A stretch of 64,000 nt of DNA from Bacillota bacterium (GCA_023410575.1 JAEYPP010000009.1:1-64000); one strand, 5' to 3'; positions 50,932 to 59,908 are shown, counted from the stretch's first letter. Notes: a model not told the origin generated them from the letters alone. Program-made: numbers and translations.

Positions 50932-52830
50932 ATGTTTTGTGTTCACTGTGGAAAAGAAATCAAAGAATCTTCTAAATTTTGCCCTTTTTGTGGCAATCGA
51001 ATACTATTGAATGAAGAAGTAACAACAGAGGATGTTACAAAAACGGTAGTGTTAAACAATATTTCTAATATTAATGAAGATATCCCTCAAAATCAGTCGA
51101 TGAATTCGAAAAATGGGCAGGAGGTACAACCTGATTTAGAAACTCCTCAAGATAGTAAAGAGATACAAGTTGAAACAGAATATCCTCAAGAGAATCAAGA
51201 GGTACAAGTTGAATCAGAAAATCCTCAAGAGAATCAAGAGATACAAGTTGAATCAGTATTTCCTCAAGAGAATCAAGAAAAACAACCACAATCAGAATAC
51301 CCTCAGTATATTCAGGGAATACAGCCTCAATTTGACTATCCTCAACATAGTCTAGAGATACAGCCTCAAACAGAATTTCCACAGTATAATCCGCAAGTGC
51401 AACCTCAACCTGTATATCCACCGAATAACCAAGAAGTTCAGCCAAAAACAAAGAAGAAAAAGAGTACTAAAATATTAATAATTGTTTTAGTTGTCATTAT
51501 TTTGGCTGCTGGTGGCGGTGTTGGTGGATATTTTATCTATCAAAACTTTTTGGATAAGCAAGCAGTTAAAGTAATTAGTTTATTTGATGATGATAACTAT
51601 GAAGAATCGACCTCTATTTATAAAAAATATTGTAGCGATAAAGAAGAGTTACGAAAAGAAGTTGAAGATCAATTATTAGAACGTATTCAAGAAAATAAGA
51701 ATGCTTATCAAGATGGATCAAAAACCTATCAAGAAGTGATTGATTTTTTCTCAATCATCGAACAATATGATAACTCAATTCTTAATGAAGTAGTTGAAGA
51801 TGCCAATGATTGGGTTAATATGATTCAGAAGTCAAGAGATGATTATGATATTGCTCATTCTGCGTTAGAATCTGCTGATTATGAAACTGCAATAAAGTAT
51901 TATATGTTAGTTATACAAGAAGATACAACATATTATAATAAGGCACAAGAAGAATTAGTAACTGCTCAAGAAAATCTGGAGCGACAACTAGAAGAACAAG
52001 CAGAAAAAGAACGTCTTGAGGCTCTAAAACAGGATGCTATATTAGCAGCTAGTGATTATGCTAATTACTCTGATTACGACAGCGCAATTTATGAAATTGA
52101 GTGGGCATTATATTCACTTCCTGAAGATAGTGAATTAAGTGAATTACTCTATAAATATCAATCACTCAAAGCTGAAGCAGAAGAAAGAGTAGATGAAGAT
52201 CTTATAACTTTTGAAACATATGAAGATACATACTATGAGGGTGACCTTGTAATTGCGACGACATATTTTCAATTACCGAAAATCATGGGTGATACACCAG
52301 CATATCAATTAATCAACAGTGATATGGAACAGAGAAAGGAGTACCTCATTGATTGGTCGGATCAAATGGCAGAAGATTCACGCTCATATTCGATGGAAGA
52401 CTATTTTTATCCTTCTTCCATGAATATAAGTTGTTCTGTTGGTTATAATGGTGGAGGAATTATTGCATTTACATTTAGCGGGTACGATTATTATGGTGGA
52501 GCTCATGGTATACCATATTATGAAACGTATATGTATAATCTATCAACAGGACAAAGAATTAGCTTAACGGATATATTAGCTATTAGTAATGATGATTTTA
52601 AACAAATTGTTGTAACGGAATTTGAAAAGTTAATTAACTTAGGGAAAGATGATTACTATCCTGAAGCAATGGAAACCGTAAAGGCTTGTGAAGTTTCTTC
52701 ATACGGTTATTATCTTGTACATGATGGATTGCATATTTATTTTGATCCTTATGCACTTTCTGATTATGCTATGGGTTTTGTACAAGTATTCATCCCTTAT
52801 GAAGGAGTAGTTAACTTTATTAATAACTAA
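50932..52830 (+). CDS. Membrane-anchored zinc-ribbon protein with 13-residue repeats and DUF3298-type sensor domain
   Basis: A 632-residue protein. Residues 1-25 form a zinc ribbon (CVHCGKEI, CPFCGNR). Residues 72-175 are eight 13-residue repeats of PQENQEVQVESE type. A single membrane segment follows at about 180-203 (ILIIVLVVIILAAGGGVGGY). A helical TPR-like region comes next (about 210-420), then a C-terminal DUF3298/DUF4163-like domain (FSGYDYYGGAHGIPYYET, LTDIL) as in RsiV and PdaC-type extracytoplasmic proteins. The zinc ribbon is inside and the DUF3298 domain outside, so a signalling or envelope-sensing role is plausible. No ligand is known. Confidence 0.82.
   Translation: MFCVHCGKEIKESSKFCPFCGNRILLNEEVTTEDVTKTVVLNNISNINEDIPQNQSMNSKNGQEVQPDLETPQDSKEIQVETEYPQENQEVQVESENPQENQEIQVESVFPQENQEKQPQSEYPQYIQGIQPQFDYPQHSLEIQPQTEFPQYNPQVQPQPVYPPNNQEVQPKTKKKKSTKILIIVLVVIILAAGGGVGGYFIYQNFLDKQAVKVISLFDDDNYEESTSIYKKYCSDKEELRKEVEDQLLERIQENKNAYQDGSKTYQEVIDFFSIIEQYDNSILNEVVEDANDWVNMIQKSRDDYDIAHSALESADYETAIKYYMLVIQEDTTYYNKAQEELVTAQENLERQLEEQAEKERLEALKQDAILAASDYANYSDYDSAIYEIEWALYSLPEDSELSELLYKYQSLKAEAEERVDEDLITFETYEDTYYEGDLVIATTYFQLPKIMGDTPAYQLINSDMEQRKEYLIDWSDQMAEDSRSYSMEDYFYPSSMNISCSVGYNGGGIIAFTFSGYDYYGGAHGIPYYETYMYNLSTGQRISLTDILAISNDDFKQIVVTEFEKLINLGKDDYYPEAMETVKACEVSSYGYYLVHDGLHIYFDPYALSDYAMGFVQVFIPYEGVVNFINN
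51145..51456 (+). repeat. Eight in-frame 39-bp repeats
   Basis: Consecutive 39-bp units encode 13-residue repeats with a Pro-Gln start. Units 2 to 4 are the most alike (CCTCAAGAGAATCAAGA start); later units drift. They lie between the zinc ribbon and the membrane segment and may vary in number among strains. Confidence 0.9.
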
Positions 52831-52892
52831 TTCTAAAGAAACATTAGATCAGATACTTGTCTAATTCATGGCAAGTAAGGTGATTAAAATCG

Positions 52893-53003
52893 AAAAGAAT
52901 GAGCTTGATTGTATGTTTTCGGAGTGTATTACAAGTCCACATAAACTTTGTGGGCGTGTGTTAATTGCACACCGAAGAAACTACAATCAAGCTCATTCTT
53001 ATA
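52893..53003. repeat. Long-hairpin intergenic element, copy E5
   Basis: A perfect 19-bp stem pairs AAGAATGAGCTTGATTGTA (52896-52914) with its complement at 52982-53000. The outer stem is nearly that of E1. The core reads CGGAGTG, ACAAGTCCACA, TTTGTGGGC, TTGCACACCG, as in E2. It fills most of the gap 52831-53162; the remainder shows nothing definite. Confidence 0.9.
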
Positions 53004-53162
53004 GTATAAGACTTTCTTTAGTACTTAAGTTATGAAGATACTGGGAGAAAGTGTATTGAAAAAAGGTACAGATCGTTTTTGACTATTCCTTGGTAATGAA
53101 AAGGGTAAAATCATGTAATCATGGTAACAATAACGTTATTAAGAAAGACTGGAGTGTTTCAT

Positions 53163-55121
53163 ATGGAGACAGTTAATAGTATCATAGCGTTATTACTTGC
53201 AATTGTTGTAGCGGACTTACTAAATAAAGCTTTTCCTCAGATTCCTCTAATTTTTATCCAAATTATTATGGGGAGTTTGATATCCTTTCTTCCCTTATTT
53301 GGAGAATTCGAGCTAAACCCAGAATTATTTATGATTGTATTAATCAAACCATTAATTTTTCTTGAAAGTCAAAAACTGTCGATCGAACAATTACGAAAAG
53401 ACGTAAGACCTATTCTTTCTCTATCTTTATCACTAGCAGTAGTCAGTATTGTTCTGGTAGGGTCTTTACTTGGTTTACTGATTCCTCAGATGCCACAAGC
53501 GATGACATTTCTTATCGTTGCAGTGATGCTTCCCATCAATTCAGGAATCGTAAAGGAATTAGCGAAAAACAGAAAATTCCCAAAAGTAATCGAACATATT
53601 ATAGAAGGTGAATCCTTGTTTAGTGATTCAATTGCAATGATTATGTTTGAATTGACGTTAACAGCAAGCTTAACCCAACAATTTATTCTGAAAGAAGCAA
53701 TCTATGAATTTGCGTATGACATGATCGGAGGTGTAATTATTGGAGTGATGATTGGGTTTATCATCATAAAGCTCAGGCTCTTGATTATAAAACACAATTT
53801 TGAAAGTCCATCCATGATGACTGTTATCCAGTTATCAACTCCTTTTGTGATATATATTGTGGCAGAGCATTACTTACATGTATCAGGTATTATCGCTGTG
53901 ATTATATCAGGAATACTTCATGGAATTGAGAAACCGTTATTAAACTTAAAATCTACAAAGCTACAAGTAATATCAAATAGTACATGGGAAGTGATTGAAT
54001 ACATTCTTGATGGATTTGTTGCGGTATTGCTTGGATTAGTGCTCCCTTCTTCCCTTCAGATTATGTTTCAAAATGAGAAAAGTGTAGTATTGCTATTAGT
54101 TTTTATTGCTGTACTTTTGTATTTTATTTTAGTAGGAATCCGTTGTATCTGGGTATATGTACAGCAAGAAAAATTCAGAATTGCATTCTACAGCGATAGA
54201 ATAAAGAAGAAATATATAGTTTTATATGCCGTAAGTGGAGTGCATGGAACAATCTCCTTGGCCATCGCATTACTGCTGCCAGTAAACATGGATAATGGAA
54301 TTCCATTTTTCTTTCGCGAAGAGTTAATCTTTGTCGCTACCATTGTAATACTGATAAGTATTATGATACCAGCTCTTGCATTTCCAAAGTTATTAGAGAA
54401 GGAACAATCTCCCCTTGATGAGATAAGTTTGAGTCAAATTAAAACTAAGATGATTTACTATACGATTCATCAGTTAGAAGAAGGGCAGACGGGGGGTAAA
54501 GATGAAGCTGTATTACAAGTAATAAATATACTAAAAGGACAACTAAATTATATTGCAAATAAGCAGACTTTCGGTTCAAGTCAAATGGACAAAAAGTATT
54601 CCATTCACCAAATATCAAAAAGAGAAATAGAGTTGGCAGAACAGATAATTCATAGGGAGAAAATGCCGAAAGAAGTTGAGACTCTCTATAAGGGATATGT
54701 AAAACGGTCACATGATTTTGGACTACGTTCCTTGCTATTATATCTTCAGATTTCAAGGCTAAAACAAAAACTCAATCATAAAAATAGTCTAGAGCGAAAA
54801 GAACGAATTTTAAAGGATTTCAACTTTATTCAGAGAAATGTATGCAAACAGATGATTATTTACTTAAATGATATTCGTGAGAATGCAAATGAAAAAGAAG
54901 TGGATATGCTAATTCAATATTATGAGAAAAAGTCAGAAAGAAATATAACACCATTAGAAAAAAGTGCGTCGGAAGAGAGAATAAAGCATCACTTATCCAA
55001 AGCGTTTCATATCGAAACAGTATTTATTAAAGATGCTTTAGAAAGTGGTACGATAACGAATCACATGGCACAAGAGTTAAGAAAACAGATTTCTTATGAT
55101 GAATTGATTTATCTTGATTAA
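53163..55121 (+). CDS. NhaP/CPA1-type cation:proton antiporter
   Basis: A 652-residue protein. The first 420 residues contain about twelve membrane segments with CPA1 features (NSGIVKELAKN, EGESLFSDSIAMIMFE with the conserved acidic pair, and GVHGTISLAIALLLP). The last 230 residues are a soluble, charged helical tail that may bind a ligand or regulate activity. I chose ATG 53163 (METVNSII) because GGAG lies 8 bases upstream; ATG 53121 would add 14 residues without a good site. It likely exchanges Na+ or K+ for protons. A shared hairpin separates it from convergent asnB. Confidence 0.9.
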   Translation: METVNSIIALLLAIVVADLLNKAFPQIPLIFIQIIMGSLISFLPLFGEFELNPELFMIVLIKPLIFLESQKLSIEQLRKDVRPILSLSLSLAVVSIVLVGSLLGLLIPQMPQAMTFLIVAVMLPINSGIVKELAKNRKFPKVIEHIIEGESLFSDSIAMIMFELTLTASLTQQFILKEAIYEFAYDMIGGVIIGVMIGFIIIKLRLLIIKHNFESPSMMTVIQLSTPFVIYIVAEHYLHVSGIIAVIISGILHGIEKPLLNLKSTKLQVISNSTWEVIEYILDGFVAVLLGLVLPSSLQIMFQNEKSVVLLLVFIAVLLYFILVGIRCIWVYVQQEKFRIAFYSDRIKKKYIVLYAVSGVHGTISLAIALLLPVNMDNGIPFFFREELIFVATIVILISIMIPALAFPKLLEKEQSPLDEISLSQIKTKMIYYTIHQLEEGQTGGKDEAVLQVINILKGQLNYIANKQTFGSSQMDKKYSIHQISKREIELAEQIIHREKMPKEVETLYKGYVKRSHDFGLRSLLLYLQISRLKQKLNHKNSLERKERILKDFNFIQRNVCKQMIIYLNDIRENANEKEVDMLIQYYEKKSERNITPLEKSASEERIKHHLSKAFHIETVFIKDALESGTITNHMAQELRKQISYDELIYLD

Positions 55122-55160
55122 CCCGAGAAACATACGCTTTGCGAAGTCCTCGGGTTTCTT
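55121..55160. terminator. Bidirectional terminator between antiporter and asnB
   Basis: ACCCGAG (55121-55127) pairs with CTCGGGT (55149-55155), followed by TTCTTTT on the plus strand. The hairpin begins at the stop codon of the antiporter gene. Confidence 0.75.
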
Positions 55161-55163
55161 TTA

Positions 55164-57008
55164 TTAATTGATGTGATATCGAATTAACCAACTGTTAACC
55201 TGGATTAGATAGGCAATCATCTGAGGCCCAGCCATTAATTGCCCAAACCATGGTTTCCCATAATCTTTTTGTGAAGAAAGAAAAAGCTTAGCTTTTTCTT
55301 TACTTATTAATTGATTGATTGGAGCAGATGCATCATTTAAAAGAAGTTGGAATCTTTTCGTTAGAATCGATTCGTATTGTGGGTTATAGATTTTTGGATA
55401 AGGACTTTTTTTACGAAATAGTATATCCGATGGGATAAGGTCTTTACAAGCATCCCTTAGAAGTGACTTTTCCACACCATTGCGATATTTCATACTCCAT
55501 GGAACATTATAAAGATATTCGATGATTCGATGGTCTGCAAATGGAACACGCGCTTCCAGTCCTGTTGCCATGCTCATTCTATCCATACGATCAAGTAGGG
55601 TAGACATAAACCAGTTAATATTTAAAAAGCTAATTTGGCGGTGTCGTATTTCCTCATCATTTTCACCATATAACAATGGAGTCGAATGAATGGATTTTTC
55701 ATAGCTACTTTGAATATACGAATTTAAATCAAGAGATGAGATCAGTTCATCTTTGAGCATAATCGTTCTAGCAGCAAAATCTTTTGACCAAGGAAAACTT
55801 TGTGCAGCCAATAGGTCTTCTCGGTAAAACCATGGATATCCGCAAAAAATCTCATCCGCACATTCACCTGTTAATACTACTTTATTGTATTTTTTTACGA
55901 TAGAGCAAAAATACATCAACGATACATCAATATCTGCCATTCCTGGGAGGTCTTTGGACTCCATTGCAGCAGTAAGTAAATCAGCTAATATTTTCTCATC
56001 ACATTCTAAGTAAGTGTGATTTAAGGAATATGCTTCTAACATCTTTTCAACAAATGGTCGATCAGCCGAAGTCTGAAAGTCATTTGCTTTAAAATATAAA
56101 TCATTTCCTGAGAAATCAAAGGAAAAGGTATTCAGTGTTTGATTATGTTTCCTCATAAAATCAGAGGCTATCGCAGTTACTATACTTGAATCAAGTCCTC
56201 CTGATAAAAAAGTACATACTGGAATATCGGATACCATTTGACGAGTGATTGCATCTTTTACTAAATAGGATACCTTTTCTACTGTTTCTTCATAGTTATC
56301 CATATGCTCTTTTGCTTCTAGTTTCCAATAAGTATGTTCATAAAAGCCGTTTTGAGAAAATATAGCATAACTTCCTGGTAGTATTTCATTTACACCCTTA
56401 AATACACCACAACCTGCAGTTCTAGCAGGACCGAGACCAAAGATTTCTCGGAATGTATTGTCATCTACTTCAGGAATTATTTCTGGATGAGCAAAAAGTG
56501 CTTTGATCTCTGAACCAAAAACCAAAGAATTATTTTTTATCGAATAGAAGAGTGGTTTTACGCCAACACGGTCTCGATATAATACTAGACGATAATCTTT
56601 ACCATCCCAGATTGCAAACGCATAGATTCCATTCAGTTTTGAAACAAAATCTAAACCATATTCAATATAACAATAAAGTATAACTTCTGTATCTCCACTA
56701 GTTTCAAAAACATATCCTTTTTGCTTTAATGGAGCTGCTAACTCATCTGCATTGTATATTTCTCCGTTATAGACAATTACATAATCATTATCAGCAATTC
56801 TTCTACACATAGGTTGTCTAGCTCCTTGAACATCACGAATCGAAAGCCTAGAATGCGCAAGACCGACATGTTGATTAAGATACTCGCCATCTTGATCACC
56901 ACCTCGATGGTTCACCGTCATTCTCATCTCAACTAAAGTATTCTTCCATAGCTCATACTTTTGTAAATAATTTTGTCTATAATTACAAAAACCAGCAATT
57001 CCACACAT
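55164..57008 (-). CDS. asnB: Glutamine-hydrolysing asparagine synthetase
   Basis: A 614-residue enzyme that makes asparagine from aspartate, ATP and glutamine. The N-terminal glutaminase domain starts with catalytic Cys2 (MCGIAGF) and contains VNHRGGDQDGEY, LAHSRLSI and YNGEIYN. The synthetase domain has the PP-loop FLSGGLDSSIVTAI and LTGECADEIFCGYPW. I chose ATG 57008 so that Cys2 is the second residue; GAGG lies 8 bases upstream, and a GTG three codons earlier is less likely. A terminator-like hairpin lies just before the ribosome binding site, which suggests leader-based control. Confidence 0.95.
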   Translation of the reverse strand: MCGIAGFCNYRQNYLQKYELWKNTLVEMRMTVNHRGGDQDGEYLNQHVGLAHSRLSIRDVQGARQPMCRRIADNDYVIVYNGEIYNADELAAPLKQKGYVFETSGDTEVILYCYIEYGLDFVSKLNGIYAFAIWDGKDYRLVLYRDRVGVKPLFYSIKNNSLVFGSEIKALFAHPEIIPEVDDNTFREIFGLGPARTAGCGVFKGVNEILPGSYAIFSQNGFYEHTYWKLEAKEHMDNYEETVEKVSYLVKDAITRQMVSDIPVCTFLSGGLDSSIVTAIASDFMRKHNQTLNTFSFDFSGNDLYFKANDFQTSADRPFVEKMLEAYSLNHTYLECDEKILADLLTAAMESKDLPGMADIDVSLMYFCSIVKKYNKVVLTGECADEIFCGYPWFYREDLLAAQSFPWSKDFAARTIMLKDELISSLDLNSYIQSSYEKSIHSTPLLYGENDEEIRHRQISFLNINWFMSTLLDRMDRMSMATGLEARVPFADHRIIEYLYNVPWSMKYRNGVEKSLLRDACKDLIPSDILFRKKSPYPKIYNPQYESILTKRFQLLLNDASAPINQLISKEKAKLFLSSQKDYGKPWFGQLMAGPQMIAYLIQVNSWLIRYHIN

Positions 57009-57022
57009 AATTCGCACCTCAT

Positions 57023-57052
57023 AAAAAGAGGCTTCCTAATAGAAGCCCCTTT
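57023..57052 (-). promoter_or_regulatory. Leader terminator hairpin upstream of asnB
   Basis: Read on the minus strand, GGGGCTTC and GGAAGCCTC form a stem followed by TTTTT, immediately before the asnB ribosome binding site. It could be an attenuator or a 5' protective hairpin. I see no T-box sequence. Confidence 0.55.
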
Positions 57053-57280
57053 GCCTTATGTCATATCATATGACTTTATATAATTTATGTTCCAATCAAA
57101 ATAGGTATGATATTTATTTTTACGTTATATAGTTTATAAAGAGCATTATACTAAAATGTATATTTATGGTAGAAAATATGATAAAATAAAGAAATAAATA
57201 AGAATCGTATCTAGTTTTTTTGACTTCAAAAAATAGGATATATTCAATTTAAATACTTCGTGTAGAAAGAGGGATAAACA

Positions 57281-57844
57281 ATGAGAAAGAATTTGGGAGT
57301 ACAAGCATGCCTGTATCCGATGCCAGTATTAGTTATTGGAACTTATGATGGACAAGACGTAGCTAATGCTATGATTGCAACGTGGGGAGGAATCTCAAAC
57401 TATAATCAGATTTCAATTTTCCTCACGCAAAGTCATAAGACAGTGAATAATATACTTGAAAGAAAAGCATTTACTGTAAGTATTGCAGATGCTGCCCATG
57501 TAAAAGAATGCGATTATGTAGGTATGGTTTCTGGTAATGAGGTTTCGGATAAGTTAAAAAAAGCTAGTTTTCATACAGTAAAAAGTGAATTTGTCGATGC
57601 ACCAATCATTGAGGAACTTCCAATGACATTTGAGTGTGAGTTACATAGTTATAACGAAACTACCAATATCATGATAGGCACCATTGTAAACTTAAGTGTC
57701 GATGAAAAAATTATGAATACCGAAGGGAAAATAGATCTTGCAATATTGCAACCAATAACATTCGATTCGTACAATAATGAATATATTATGTTGGGTAAAA
57801 AGATTGGTACTGCTATGCAGGAAGGATTAAATTTAAATGATTAA
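57281..57844 (+). CDS. Flavin reductase-like FMN-binding split-barrel protein
   Basis: A 187-residue cytoplasmic flavoprotein of the flavin-reductase-like domain family: CLYPMPVLVIGTYDGQDVAN, MIATWGGISNY, SHKTVNNILERKAFTVSI, DYVGMVSGNEVSDK. Anaerobe members often serve as flavin reductases or flavoredoxins with unknown partners. AGAGGG precedes the ATG. It is divergent from asnB and not clearly linked to other genes. Confidence 0.9.
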   Translation: MRKNLGVQACLYPMPVLVIGTYDGQDVANAMIATWGGISNYNQISIFLTQSHKTVNNILERKAFTVSIADAAHVKECDYVGMVSGNEVSDKLKKASFHTVKSEFVDAPIIEELPMTFECELHSYNETTNIMIGTIVNLSVDEKIMNTEGKIDLAILQPITFDSYNNEYIMLGKKIGTAMQEGLNLND

Positions 57845-58029
57845 AATATCTGGGATATTTGGTGATACTGCAGGGAAAGATTATAAAGATGAGAGAAAAC
57901 TATGTTAAAACTTTTTAAGTGTATATTATAGATACACAAACATAATTACTACTTTTACATCTTTGTTTTCTATGTTATGATAAAGTGTACAAAAGACAAT
58001 GAGTTTAACTCACAGAAGGGAGAATGAGT

Positions 58030-58458
58030 ATGAAGAAATTTCTAAAAGAATTTAAGGAGTTTGCATTGCGTGGTAATGTAATGGATCTTGCTGTTGGTGT
58101 AATTATCGGTGGAGCTTTCCAAGCAATCGTTTCCTCGCTGACCAAAGATGTAATATCTCCCCTGATAGGTTTATTTGCAAAGACTGATTTTACGAATTTA
58201 GTATGGACAGTTCGTGGAGTAGACATCGGATATGGTGCATTTCTTACTGCTCTAATCAACTTTGTCATTATGGCATTTGTCATCTTTTTGTTCTTAAAAT
58301 TAATCAATCGACTCACAAGGTCACGTAAAGTCGAAGAGCCAAAAGAACCAACAACTAAGAAATGTCCATATTGTTGTACAGATATCGCTATTGCAGCAAC
58401 CCGCTGCCCACAATGTACTTCCATCTTAACGCAAGATGAGATGAAAGAATTAGTCTAA
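58030..58458 (+). CDS. mscL: Large-conductance mechanosensitive channel with C-terminal zinc ribbon
   Basis: A 142-residue membrane channel that opens under membrane tension during osmotic downshock. The N-terminal FKEFALRGNVMDLAVGVIIGGAF is the MscL signature. TM1 covers about residues 15-45 and TM2 about 70-95. The usual C-terminal helix is replaced or extended by a zinc ribbon (CPYC at about 117 and CPQC near the end). I chose ATG 58030 because GGGAG lies 7 bases upstream; ATG 58024 is too close. A terminator follows. Confidence 0.95.
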   Translation: MKKFLKEFKEFALRGNVMDLAVGVIIGGAFQAIVSSLTKDVISPLIGLFAKTDFTNLVWTVRGVDIGYGAFLTALINFVIMAFVIFLFLKLINRLTRSRKVEEPKEPTTKKCPYCCTDIAIAATRCPQCTSILTQDEMKELV

Positions 58459-58472
58459 GAGAATGCAGTGTT

Positions 58473-58508
58473 AAAGGCCTCAATCAAGGAATGATTCTGG
58501 CCTTTTTA
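58473..58508 (+). terminator. Rho-independent terminator after mscL
   Basis: AAAGGCC (58473-58480) pairs with GGCCTTT (58499-58505), followed by T residues. An inner AATCA/TGATT pairing extends the stem. Confidence 0.8.
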
Positions 58509-58530
58509 ATTTAATAGGATTAGGGTGTAT

Positions 58531-58778
58531 AAGTACTTTAGAAGAAGTCTGACGTCATTTTGCACAAAGAAATGTAAGGAGTATGGGATGACAAACATAA
58601 TTTATACGCAACACGCTTTCACTTGAATGAAGTTCTAAGCGGTACGTAAGGGCCTAAAATACAGGCCCTAAGTACCGACGACTTCATAACAGTATGCTTC
58701 TAAATTATGTTTGTCATCCCATTTATAGCGAGTCTATTTATGTGCAAAATAACGAATGAAGTTATAGAAAAGTACTTT
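58531..58778. repeat. 248-bp nested intergenic palindrome
   Basis: Nested arm pairs share a centre near 58655: AAGTACTTT with AAAGTACTT at the ends; ATTTTGCACA (58557-58566) with its complement (58741-58750); a perfect 21-bp arm at 58584-58604 (starting TGGGATGACAAAC) with its complement at 58701-58721; ATGAAGT with ACTTCAT; and AGGGCCT with AGGCCCT around a seven-base loop. It shares no core with elements E1-E5. It fills most of the gap between mscL and the MerR gene. Confidence 0.9.
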
Positions 58779-58791
58779 CGAATATAGTATA

Positions 58792-58822
58792 TTGACTTTG
58801 ACGTCGTGTCGTACCTTATAAT
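58792..58822 (+). promoter_or_regulatory. MerR-type promoter with 19-bp spacer
   Basis: TTGACT (58792-58797) and TATAAT (58817-58822) are 19 bases apart, the overlong spacing typical of MerR-activated promoters. The spacer contains an imperfect ACGTCG/CGT-rich inverted repeat. It lies just upstream of the MerR gene, so autoregulation is likely. Confidence 0.65.
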
Positions 58823-58845
58823 CCCTAGTAGGAAGGAGGCTGTAC

Positions 58846-59865
58846 ATGGAGGAAATAAGAACGATTAGTCAGGTAACAAAAATGTTTGGAATATCGACAA
58901 GAACACTTCGATATTATGAGCAAATTAATCTGTTACAAAGTGAGAGAGTAGAAGGATATTCTTATCGAGTATATGGTTTAGAAGCGTGTCAAAAATTACA
59001 AAAGATTATTATCTTAAGAAAGCTTCGTATCCCATTAAAACAGATTGCATCGTTACTCGATGATCAAAAATCAGCAACAGCGATTAAAGTATTTATTAAA
59101 AATATTGAGCAACTAAATGCGGAAATAGAATCATTGTCTACCATTCGTTCGATTCTACTTCGTCTGCTTACTCGACTTAAGGAGACAGCAAATTTAAGCT
59201 TGAACACTGTTTTAATTACAGATGAAACATTAAAATCCATGGTGGTACCTCTTTCGATTGAAAAAATTAATCTCAAGGAGGAAAACACGATGGAAGACTT
59301 AAATCAAGCAAATGAAAAATTAGGAAAATTAACCGACCGAGATATACGAATTATTCAACTACCAAAGGCTGTAGTTGCAGCTTATCAGTATGAAGGAGAC
59401 GATCCAGAATGGCATGTGAATCAGGTAATTGATGCATTTGTACGTGAACATGACTTGGTAAGTAAAAAACCAGACCTCCGACATTATGGATTCAATTCAC
59501 CAAATCCTGTAGATGAAAGCGGATATCATGGTTATGAGATGTGGGTTACGGTACCAGAGGATATGGAAATTCCAGCACCATTGGTAAGAAAAGAATTTGC
59601 CGGTGGATTATATGCTGCCTATATGATTCCAATGGGAGCATTTGAGGAGTGGAGTAGAATCTGTGACTGGATTAAGAATCATAAAGTTTATGAGTACAAT
59701 GGAAGTTGGGATTATCATAATATGTTTGGTTGGATGGAAGAACATCTTAATTATGTAAACCATGTTAATCTACCAGATTCAGAGCCAGAGGATCTTCAGC
59801 TTGATTTGTTAATGCCGATTAAGAAGCGAGAAACAGTAAGTGAAGGCAATGAACTTGATAAGTAA
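58846..59865 (+). CDS. MerR family regulator with GyrI-like effector-binding domain
   Basis: A 339-residue transcription regulator. The N-terminal MerR winged helix (MFGISTRTLRYYEQINLL, YRVYGLEACQKLQKIIIL) is followed by a coiled-coil dimer helix (about 75-115) and a C-terminal GyrI/SOUL-like effector domain (about 165-320; VVAAYQYEGDDPEWHVNQ, YEMWVTVPEDMEIP, AGGLYAAYMIPMG). This layout matches drug- or lipid-sensing BmrR-like proteins. No transporter gene is adjacent, so its target beyond itself is unknown. Confidence 0.92.
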   Translation: MEEIRTISQVTKMFGISTRTLRYYEQINLLQSERVEGYSYRVYGLEACQKLQKIIILRKLRIPLKQIASLLDDQKSATAIKVFIKNIEQLNAEIESLSTIRSILLRLLTRLKETANLSLNTVLITDETLKSMVVPLSIEKINLKEENTMEDLNQANEKLGKLTDRDIRIIQLPKAVVAAYQYEGDDPEWHVNQVIDAFVREHDLVSKKPDLRHYGFNSPNPVDESGYHGYEMWVTVPEDMEIPAPLVRKEFAGGLYAAYMIPMGAFEEWSRICDWIKNHKVYEYNGSWDYHNMFGWMEEHLNYVNHVNLPDSEPEDLQLDLLMPIKKRETVSEGNELDK

Positions 59866-59908
59866 TTGATATGGCGATAGAAAACTAGAACACATTTTTA
59901 CATAACAT

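Noticed and set aside
51071..51451. A 126-residue minus-strand frame opposite the 39-bp repeats
   Set aside because: The repeat period is a multiple of three, so all frames stay open; this is an artefact of the repeats.
57009..57280. T-box riboswitch upstream of asnB
   Set aside because: No T-box consensus (GGGTGG-ACCGCG type) or specifier stem can be seen; only the short terminator hairpin is supported.
58005..58424. A 139-residue minus-strand open frame opposite mscL
   Set aside because: It is the antisense shadow of a clear mscL gene and shows no protein-family pattern.
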